In this document: piece after piece, positions 53,364-64,000 of the stretch | Layout of the letters: each line of letters begins with the position of its first letter | How positions within the stretch are numbered: the first letter of the stretch is position 1 | Assembly: GCF_003255815.1 (NCBI RefSeq) | Contig: NC_037673.1 | Coordinates: 10,495,006-10,559,005, forward strand | Direction: 5' to 3' | Source of the DNA: Theropithecus gelada | Taxonomy: Eukaryota > Chordata > Mammalia > Primates > Cercopithecidae | DNA length: 64,000 nt | Program-made: the position numbers and the translations under genes | The notes under the pieces: generated by a model | The model's database searches: none | Told to the model about the DNA's origin: nothing | What the model saw: only the letters and a program-made list of their open reading frames with translations

Positions 53364-55105
53364 ATGGCCTATAAGTGTTAAAATGAAAGAGAGAGTTGCA
53401 CATCTGTCACTTTCAATCAAAAACCAGAAATGATTATGCTTAGTGAGGAAGGCATGTCAGAAACTCAGGCCAAAAACTGGGCCTCTTGCACCAAATAGCC
53501 AAGTTGTGAATGCAAAGGAAGAGTTCTTGGAGGAAATTGAAAGTGCTACTCCAGTGAGCACATGAATGACAAGAAAATGAAACAGCCTTATTGCTGAGAT
53601 GGAGAAAGTTTGAGTGGTCTAGATAGAAGATCCAAGCAGCCACCATGTTCCCTTAAGCCAGAGTCTAATCCAGAGCAAGGCCATAACTCTCTTCAGTTCT
53701 ATGAAGGCTGAGACAGTTGAGGAAGCTGCAGAACAAAAGTTGAAAGGTGGCAGAGATTGGCTTATGAGGTTTAAGGAAAGAAACCATCCCCAGAACAGAA
53801 ACGTGCAAGGTGAAGCAGGAAGAGCTGATGGAAAAGCTGCAGCAAGTTATCTAGATCTAGCTAAGACAATTGGTGAAGGTGGTTACATTAAACAACAGAT
53901 TTTCAATGTAGATGAAATAGCCTTCTATTGGAGGAAGATGCCATCTTGGATTTTCACAACTAGAGAAGTCAGTGCCTGGTTTCAAACCTTCAAAGGACAG
54001 TCTGACTTTTTCGTTAGGGGCTAATGCAGCTGGTGACTTTAGGTTGAAGCCAATGTTTATTTACCATTTGGAACATTGTAGAGCCCTTAAGAATTGTGCT
54101 AAACCTATTCTGCCTGTGCTTCATAAATGGAACAAGAAAGCCTGGATTACAACTCATCTGTTTATAGCATGATTTACTGTTGAGACCTACACCCACTGTT
54201 GAGACCTACTTCTCAGAAACAAAGATTTCTTTCAAAATATTACTGCAGATTTACAATGCACCTGGTCACCCAAGAGCTCTGATGGGGATATAGAAGAAGA
54301 TTAATGTTGTTTTCATGCCCATGAAGATAATATTCATTCTGTAGCCTATGGATCAAGGAGTAACTTTGCCTTTTGAGTATTATTATTTAAGAAATACATT
54401 TCATAAAATTATAAGTGCTATGGATAGTGATTCTACTGATGGATCTGGGCAAAGTAAATTGAAAACCTTCTGGAAAGGATTCACCTTCTAGATGCCATTA
54501 AGATCATTTGTGATTTATGGGAAGTGGTCCAAATATCAACATTAGTAGTAGTTTGGAAGAAGTTGATTCCACCCCTCACGGATGACTTGGAGGGGTTCAA
54601 GACTGCAGTGGAGGAAGAAACTGCAGATGTGGTGGAAACAGTAAGAGAATTAGAATTAGAAGTGGAGCCTGAAGATGGGATTGAATTGCTACAATCTCCT
54701 GATAAAACTTGAATGGATGTGGAGTTGCTTCGTATGGATTTGCAAATAAAGTGTTCTCCTGAGATGAAATTTCCTCCTGATGAAGATGCCTTCAGTTCTG
54801 TTGAAATGACAACAGAGTATTTAGAATGTTAAACAAACTTAGTTGATAAAGCAGGAGCTTGAGACAATTGACTCCAATTTTGAAAGTTCTACTGTGAGTA
54901 AATTGCATGCTACAGAGAACTCTTCCATGAAAGGAAGAATCAATCATTGCAGAAAACTTCATTGTTGTCTTATTTTCAGAAATTGCCACAACCACCTGAA
55001 CCTTCAGAAACCACCACCCTGATCAGTCAGCAGTCATCAACATGGAGGCAAAGCCCTCCACCAGCAAAATGATTTTGACTTGCTGGAGGCTCAAATAATC
55101 GTTAG
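53364..55105 (+). pseudogene. Tigger1 transposase remnant (pogo family)
   Basis: The protein bound the transposon ends through a CENP-B-type N-terminal domain and cut with a DDE catalytic domain; CENP-B and other TIGD/JRK host proteins are domesticated relatives. Here the start ATG survives (53364), but codon 6 is followed by TAA (53378-53380). Further frameshifts and stops break it up. The longest remaining open pieces are 53701-54024 (containing INFDVDE-like text [11 protein letters not shown], the first catalytic Asp region), 53972-54172 and 54524-54712. The expected end is the TAG at 55103-55105. No sign of selection to keep it open. Confidence 0.88.
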
Positions 55106-55142
55106 CATTTTTAGCAATAAAGTATTTTAAATTAAGGTATGT

Positions 55143-55446
<304 letters not shown>

Positions 55447-55621
55447 TCATTTTTTTAAAGACATAATGCTATTATATACTTAATAGACTACAGTACAGTG
55501 TAATTATAACTTTTATATTCACTGGGAAGTGAAATCTTTTGTGTAACTTGGTTTATTACAATATTCACTTTACTGTAGTGGTCTGGAATTGAACCTGCAA
55601 TATCTCAGAGGGATGTCTGTA

Positions 55622-58270
55622 GCATAATTCACATTCTACCATATCTGAAATCAGAAAGTGTCTTACAATTGACGGGACGTGTCTTAGATCTGATGAAATA
55701 TAGTTATCAGTGGACTGGAAAGTAGGAATCTTACTGCTTGTTGATTGGTTAATTGTGATGATGCCTGTTTCAGCTTGGAATCTCCACCATCTCTAGTATA
55801 TTGCCTAACACACACGTGGTAGATTCTCAAATATTTGTCACTGAAGGCAAATATTGATAAAATATAGGTGAATAATACTGAATTATTACTAACTTTAGAG
55901 AATGGTGCTAGCTAATTTAATTAGTTAGAATGGAGGACTGTTTGTCTAGGTTAGGTTAATAGTCTCATTTGAATACTTTTGAATCCATCTATGTGGTACC
56001 AACTTGTGGTCTCTGCTTTGGTCAGTGAATTAAATATACCCATTAAAACGTTTTCCACTTCCCTTAAATCTGAAAGTCTTAGAGATATTACTTTTGGGCC
56101 TTCAGAGCATTCTAGGTATGATGATTCCTGAGAAGTCAGCTGATTTTTAGGATCAGCTGACAGTGAGAAGATACCTGAAGTCTACCTAGGATGGAGATGA
56201 CTCCTAGGGGTGTTCACTTAGCCCTCAAAACAAAACAAAACAAAACAAAACACCTTTTGTGTGCCTCTCATGTGCATTGGGATACAGTGGTGAGCAAGAC
56301 AGGTGAGGTCTGTGTTCTGGTGGAAGTGCAGTCCTAGAATGTTGGCATAATGTATGCAAACACACCAGTGCAATGCTCACCATTCAGTAGGTACGTCATG
56401 GGTGTTAGTTTCTTTGTTCCAGATAGAGTTTCCAAGCTGAAAATAGCAGGGAAACCAGCTTCTCCCCATCTATATTCTCAACTGGTTCTTCAAGCCCAGG
56501 GTACTGTGTTCTTGTGGCAAGACTTTTGCTTTGGTACTCTGGAAAAGACATGTGCCCGCTGCTGATGACAGCCTGGTGGGAAGAAGCTGCCGTAGACATC
56601 TGTACACATTAGAGTCTAAGAAAGTGCTCCTAATCCTTTAAGAAAACCATTACTTGGCTCACTGCAAGCTAATTGCATTTGTTCAGTCATTGTGAAAATG
56701 GATGCAGATGGAATAAGCTAAGAAATACCCTACTGTTAAATCACAAAATAGAGCCGCTTGTTCAGGAGACACCATGGCCTGAGATGAGGCTTTCTCCAAG
56801 AAGTGGGAAATTGACTGGTAACGTTCTCTTTTCTGCTTAAGTAACTCTTTTAATTAATTTTTACTGACCTACTCCTCCTTTGACATAAAGGGTGTGGGCA
56901 TATAAAGAATTGGGCTTTGCTGGCAGTACTTTCCAGAGTAAAAAGTGAAGATAAGGGAGATGAATTTGCTCTTTCAATTTGAAACAGAGCTTTGGTGTGT
57001 TAGGATCTGCAACTTTGTTAATTAGCCACGATGGACACAATGTTGTTTTATTATCTTATTTCTGCAATCGTCTGATAAGAGCTTACTTTTGAAATAAAAT
57101 GCTAGGATGCAGTAACAATCACATGTTAACGGAAAGAAGTACACAACATTAAGATAAAAATACTTGAGATATCTCTATTTAAAGGAGAGGGGTTAAAACA
57201 CGTATATATGATTCACAGTCTGACCTTGAAAAGTGAGCCACCTTGTTAGCCTCAGGGATACTCTATTGTGAAAAGATTGCAAAAGTCCAGCTAAAACCTT
57301 GTTCAAAGTTTGCCCATATATAAAAATATGTATTATAATTTAAAACTGATGATAGTTTTGTACTGCTGACCAAATGAGACATACAGCACTGCAGTTTATG
57401 GACTTTATAATTATTTATGCTTTTCAGAGTTTTAATGATTCAGTAAAGGGTGAGGACAGTCTCTCCAAATCACAGCGGGTCTAACAATTCTCCTTTTTCC
57501 TGGGTAGCAAAGCCCATCTGATTTTAAACTGTGAGGGAGCTGCTGACACTTTATTAAGCTGTTGTTTTGCTTAAATTGCAGTTATCTAAAGTGACACTTC
57601 CCCTCCACTCCTGCTTTTCAAAGTGCAGCAACCATAACATACACACACATACGTGGCTGTCCCTCCAGTTGATTAATATGGAGTCAATATTTTTGCTTTA
57701 TTTTCAAGCATCACAGCATGTGGCTGTGTTTCTTGGATATTTACTTTTTCTACCTCTCTTTTCTCTTTTTTTCCTCTCACTCCTGACATAAGGGTGGATA
57801 CACAGAATATTCTATTTCCAGCAAGAGGAAGTCCTGTTTGCTGTTTATGTAAACACTTACGCTAATTACAACCTCCAGAGTCCTTAGACATATTCACCGT
57901 TGCAGGTCTCAAAATGATACAGAATAACGGACTTCTAGACTCAGTGACTTACCTCCTTAGTGAAGAAACCTCTTCCTGAAATTCCAGCTTCTTTCTTTTT
58001 CTTCTGACTTTGCGGTTTTCCTGCAGATTAATTTACGTTGATCTGGTCTGTGGACCTGTGCCTCTCTTCTTCAGAGATACCTTGCTGACCCATGTGGATG
58101 GACATTTCATGCACAAAGAGAGGTGCTTTAAGTGCCATGGTCTGGCTGAGCCACTGCATCTAAAAAGCATCTGCTAGGAACAGTTTTCAAAGGAATCATC
58201 AGATTCTAGAGATGCAGTCTCAGTTGCATGCTCTTGACACTTATTTGTGTGTTTTTGATTTATAGATTTC
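55622..58270. other. Long single-copy-looking stretch
   Basis: About 2.6 kb with few recognisable repeats: an AAAAC pentanucleotide run (56227-56252) and perhaps a short antisense L2 piece (56260-56340). 56630-57150 and 57800-58150 are AT-rich and contain several TAATTA-type sites. No exon can be supported. Confidence 0.4.
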
Positions 58271-58341
58271 TCCTTCCTTCCTTCCTTCCTTCCTTCCTTC
58301 CTTCCTTCCTTCCTTCCTTCCTTCCTTCCTTCCTTCCTTCC

Positions 58342-58343
<2 letters not shown>
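58271..58343 (+). repeat. TTCC tetranucleotide microsatellite
   Basis: About 18 uninterrupted TTCC/CTTC units run into a T-tract (58351-58372) that is the tail of the adjoining antisense Alu. Long and pure, so probably polymorphic. Confidence 0.97.
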
Positions 58344-58372
<29 letters not shown>

Positions 58373-58628
58373 ATGGAATCTCATTCTGTCACCCAGGCTG
58401 GAGTTCAGTGGCGTGACCTTGGCTCATTGCAACCTCCCAGGTTCAGGCGATTCTCCTGTCTCAGCCTCCTGAGTAGCTGGGATTACAGGGGCATATGACC
58501 ACACCCAGCTGATTTTTGTATTTTTAGTAGAGATGAGGTTTCACCATGTTGATCAGGCTTGTCTCGAACTCCTGACCTCAGGTGATCCACCCACCACCTC
58601 AGCCTCCCAAAGTGTTGGGATTATAAGA
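58344..58628 (-). mobile_element. AluS-like SINE, antisense, slightly 5'-truncated
   Basis: GGAATCTCATTCTGTCACCC to AAAGTGTTGGGATTATA. The last 20 or so bp of the 5' end are missing. ATAGATTTCT before the microsatellite (58262-58271) and ATAAGATTTCT after the body are a plausible target duplication. Confidence 0.92.
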
Positions 58629-59889
58629 TTTCTTCAGTTAACTTTCAGTCATCGTTTGCTGAAGAAAAATGAAAGACATAAAATAAAATGAGGATAAGTA
58701 CAATGGTCTTAGAAGAATCAGAGAAGATAAACACTCTGCATTCCAAATGTTTGCAATTTTCCTTCTCTCACTCCCTCGAGTTTTGTTATTTCCTTTTCAT
58801 TTACTTACTGGTCAAAGCCCACAGTCACTGTGCTGGTGGCAGAGAACCTAACTTAGATGGTTTTCAGTCTTTAGGTAAGAGGATTAACAGGAAAGACGTA
58901 TGGACAGAGTTCTGGGGACTTGGGTGTGTGAGAGGTAGGACTTGGCAGTCCAGGGAAGAACCTGGAAAATCTCATGGAGCCTGAGAAGCAGACTTTCAAG
59001 AGAAGGAAACTCCTGCGGCAAGGCATTAAATCCCCCAAGTGTGTTTGCAGATGTAGAAGTGCGTGTGAGTGAGATACTAGAATTAAATCACGCAAAAGAG
59101 TAGGCAAACTGTCCACAGAAGAAACCAGGGCACCAGCAAAGTGGGAATCCAAAAAATGAGCACACCCTTATTCCTAGCTATTGTGAAGCCAAAATAATCC
59201 TTAGATATTGTACATCAAAATTACATTGCAAAAATTTATTTTTGCTTGCAATAATGCATTCTACACTAGCCTAGCTCCTGCATTTTAGAAAGGCAGAGTC
59301 CCTTAGATGTGTGGACATCAAGGATGATATACTTTTCAGGTTCAGGCTCCAATGGCAAGAAGATTCTTCTCACATCCTGGTTCTCAGAACTCTTCCCACA
59401 CTTCCTATCCTCCCAGGCCTCCCTTTCAGAAGGAATGGGGTTGATAGACAAGAGAAATGGCAGGGAATTAGAGAGGTGGCAATCCTTCCCTCCACATTTC
59501 CTCTTTTGACCTAGCCCCACAGACTTTCTGAAATGATCCCAGTCAGGTTACCCACAGGGCAAGTCTTAGCAAGAGCTAAAAGGTAGTTCTTGTGCCTCTG
59601 CTGTTGTACATCAAGTCGCTACTCTTAGCTTTGGCAGAAACTCCATTCATCAGGATAAATGTAGACTTCAAGGCTTGCTCTATAAATATAATGGGAGACA
59701 GCAGGTTGGCATAAAAAGCTTTCCACCAAAGTACACATTATGGAATCAGATTCTATCCTGTTTTATAAAAATAAACTGTCTAGACAAAAAAAGGAGAAAA
59801 GAAAAGCTAGATTCTAGAGATCTCGGTTAAACCTAGGGACTTAACTATTTTCTTTTTATCAGGTTTGATTTATTGAAGGTCAGGGCAAA
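58629..59889. other. Single-copy-looking stretch
   Basis: No recognised repeat or gene over about 1.2 kb. Confidence 0.4.
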
Positions 59890-60065
59890 AACTGACCTTA
59901 AAGGTCAGCTAGTTCAATCCCATCATTTCACAAGTGGGGACAGTGTGCCCCTGTCTCAGGTTAGTACCTTTTATAGAACATTAGGACAGTGAGGTTAGTA
60001 CCTTGCTAAGGATCATCGAGCTGGTCAATTGCAGAGATGGGTCTAGGACCAGGTCCCCTGATTAG
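59890..60065 (-). mobile_element. MIR-family SINE, antisense
   Basis: GACCTTAAAGGTCAGCTAGTTCAATCCC, ATTTCACAAGTGGGGACAGTG, CTTGCTAAGGATCATCGAGC and ATGGGTCTAGGACCAGGTCCCC follow the antisense text of a MIR-related SINE. Confidence 0.6.
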
Positions 60066-60579
60066 CTGTTCTGTTTTTTTTTTTTTTTTTTTTTTCATTG
60101 CAACATATTTCCAGTGTCCCCAAAGGTGAAATGAAAACCATGGGTTATCTTTCCTGCCCAAGCTCTTCACAGAGAGTTCCTAAATGGGGATCAGAGTGGG
60201 GAGGGTAATGAATTGGGAAACCTAAGAAAGAATTGCAGAGCAAACCCATCAGCCACTCCCCAACTACCTCTTTCTAGAAATCCTCTCCAGGAGCCTGCAT
60301 CTACCACTCAGCTGGGGCTTCATGGGACTGTATTTGATGCTCTAATACCTATCTAAATTTGATAACTTTAAAGTTCTCAATGCTTTAATATCTGTCTAAA
60401 TTTGATTAATTTGGGGCTATCTGTTCTCATTGGATTGGATTTTGAAAAAAAATTCTGACTTTGTCTGAACCATTGTGTTATACCTTGTCTTCCCCATCCT
60501 TCTTTTTTTTCTCTTAGGTTCTATGTTTTCAAACTCAGAAACCATGCAGAAACCAATAGATCTTTGCAATCCCACAGGT
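60066..60579. other. Unassigned, with a T-run
   Basis: Poly-T at 60074-60095. TAAATTTGAT and neighbours (CTAATACCTATCTAAATTTGATAAC then TTAATATCTGTCTAAATTTGATTAA, 60342-60408) form a short local duplication. No family recognised. Confidence 0.35.
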
Positions 60580-60929
60580 TACAAGATCCCCCTGTGAGCC
60601 CTCACCACTAGGGCCTTGGGTCTGATACACAGAGCTGTGTGGAGTCTTAGCAGATCAGTCACTTGGGCTCAAACAGAGACCCAAGAGTGTTATAGACTCC
60701 AGCCCCAGGGATCCTGGCAAGGCCAGAGTTCCACCTGTACATTCTCCTAAGAAGAGGGCTGAATCCAGGGAGCCAAGCAGCCTTGTTCTGCAGGCCCTAC
60801 TTCTATGGCACCCCACAAGTTAGGATCCACTGGCTTGAAATTCCAGCCCACCAGTGCAGCAGACTGGAGACTCCTTGAGATGTCAGTTCCAGGGGGAAGG
60901 GGTGGCCACCATTTTTGTGGTTAGGTCAA

Positions 60930-61440
60930 CTCAGCTATTCTAGCCTGCTGGGTCTGGGGAGTCCAGGTGGTCCTGATGATGAGAAATCCCCCACAATGCA
61001 GCACAGCTGCTGTGCCAGATTGTGGCCAGACTGCTTCTTTAAGTGGGACCCCAATCCATCCCTCCTCACTGAGTGGGGCCTCCCTGTGGGAATTTCAGCA
61101 AGTCCAGTCAGGGTTATATGGACAGAATTTTGGTATCTCCTTGGGATGGAGGTCCTGGGAGGAGGGGTGGTTGAGGTCCATGCAGTTCAATGGACTCAAA
61201 CTTTCCAGCCTGCTGGCTGTTGAGAGTCCAGGCAATCTATATTAGAAAGGGTTCTCCACAACACAGCACACCTACTCTACCAATAATCAGGCAGGCTGCT
61301 TCTTTAAGCGGTTTCCTAATCCCATCCCTCCTGGCTGAGTGAGACCTCCAAATAGGAGTCTCCAGACACCTCCTACAGAAGTGTCTAAGCCCGCAATAGG
61401 TCAGTCCCTCCCTGGGATGGAGCTCCAAGAGAAAGGAGCA
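60930..61440 (+). repeat. Two-unit tandem repeat in the L1 5' UTR
   Basis: Unit 1 and unit 2 share, in order, AGCCTGCTGG, GAGTCCAGG, CACAA(T/C)(G/A)CAGCACA, CTGCTTCTTTAAG, CCCATCCCTCC-like text, CTGAGTG, CTCCTTGGGATGGAG/CCCTGGGATGGAG. Tandem promoter units are a known feature of some older L1 5' UTRs. Confidence 0.65.
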
Positions 61441-62460
61441 GGCTGCTATCTTTACTGTTTCACAGTCTTCACTGGTGATACCTCCAGGTAAGGGTAAACT
61501 GAGGCAACTAGGGTTTGAAACAATCCCCCAGCAAACCACAGCAGCCCTACAGAGGAGTGGCTTGACTATTAAAAGAGAAACAAACAAATAAACAGGAAAC
61601 AACAACAACATCAAAAAAGACCCCACAAAAACCCCATTCAAAGGTCAGCAACCTCAAAAATCTAAGGTAGATAAGCCCACAAAGACAAGAAAGAATCAAC
61701 ACAAAAATGTTGAAAACTCAAAAAGCCAGAATGGTTCTTCTCCAGATGACTACAACACCTCTCCAGCAAGGGCACAGAATTGGTGTGAGGCTGAGATGGC
61801 TGAATTGACAGGATTAGGCATCAGAAGGCGGGTAATAGTGAACTTCACTGAGCTAAAGGATCAGGTTGTAACCTAATGCAAAGAAGTTAAGAATCATGAC
61901 AGGAGCTGCTAATCAGAATAGCCAGTTTAGAGAGATGGGGAGAATGGGCCAAATTAGAAAACATACTTCAGGATATCATCCAGGAGAAATTCTCCAACCT
62001 AGCAAGACAGGCCAACACTCAAATTCAGGAAATGCAGACAACCCCCATAAGATAATCCACAAGAAGATGAACCCCAAGACACATAATCATCAGATTCTCC
62101 AAGGTTGAAATGAAAGAAAAAGAGAGAAAGACTTGGTCACTTACAAAAGGAAACCCATCAGACTAGGAGTGGACCTCTCAGTGGAAACCCTACAAACCAG
62201 AGAAGACTGGGGGCTGAATTTCATATCTAGTCAAACTAAACTTCACAAATGAAGGAGAAATAAGATTCTTTTCAGACAAGCAAATGTTGAGAGAGTTCAT
62301 CACCACCAGGCCTGCCTTGCAAGAGCTCCTGAAGGAAGCACTAAATATGGAAAGAAAAAACTGTTACTAGGCACTACAAAAACACACTGAAGTACACAGA
62401 CAAGGCACAGTATGAAGCAACCACATAAACAAGTCTGCAAAACAACCAACTAGCATCATG

Positions 62461-64000
<1,540 letters not shown>

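Noticed and set aside
53701..54712. Tigger1 transposase pieces as a domesticated TIGD-like gene
   Set aside because: A stop after codon 5, repeated frameshifts and typical neutral decay. Ends and TA duplications show an ordinary fossil transposon.

Overview
This is nuclear DNA from a primate. Alu, L1P/L1M, MaLR, MIR, L2, hAT and Tigger1 remnants make up much of it, and there is no operon-like gene packing, ribosome-binding site or bacterial feature. The two youngest-looking Alus (45970-46280 and 63190-63493) carry TCAAGCCTG in the left arm and GATCCGGCCACTGC in the right arm. I recognise that combination from the Old World monkey AluYR lineage rather than from human AluY, so a cercopithecid monkey (macaque, baboon, vervet or similar) is the best guess. 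All repeat-family names are from memory of consensus sequences. No search was run.

Layout. 300-1260 is a strong CpG island with a perfect CRE, an array of GC boxes and a polypurine tract. It is the only convincing promoter here, but I cannot name its gene. Open frames through it look like by-products of GC richness. 1.5-20 kb is intron-like or intergenic DNA with old repeats: ERV-type LTRs, L2 (one copy split by an LTR), MIRs, MaLR LTRs, hAT elements and large CA/CT microsatellites. 20.0-33.4 kb is a nested L1 complex. A MIR is split by an old L1, which was later hit by a hAT element, by an Alu-J-like copy and by a near-complete L1PA-type copy with a 17-bp target-site duplication. The same L1 also holds two convergent L1 5' ends joined inside ORF1. 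33.4-52.9 kb is more old-repeat DNA with several Alus, LTRs and a local inverted repeat at 51.68-51.78 kb. 52957-55619 is a near full-length Tigger1 DNA transposon with both ends, TA duplications, a decayed transposase and an Alu inside. 55.6-60.6 kb is mostly single-copy-looking sequence with a TTCC microsatellite. 60.6 kb to the window end is another L1 with a tandemly repeated 5' UTR and an AluYR in its ORF2; it runs off the window.

No intact host protein-coding exon, RNA gene or CRISPR array can be supported. All long protein-like stretches come from decayed transposons: L1 ORF1 and ORF2, and the Tigger1 transposase. I did not find a new biological system. The most informative items are the L1 stratigraphy, the convergent L1 junction, the unnamed CpG-island promoter, and an open L1 endonuclease frame with an altered catalytic residue.
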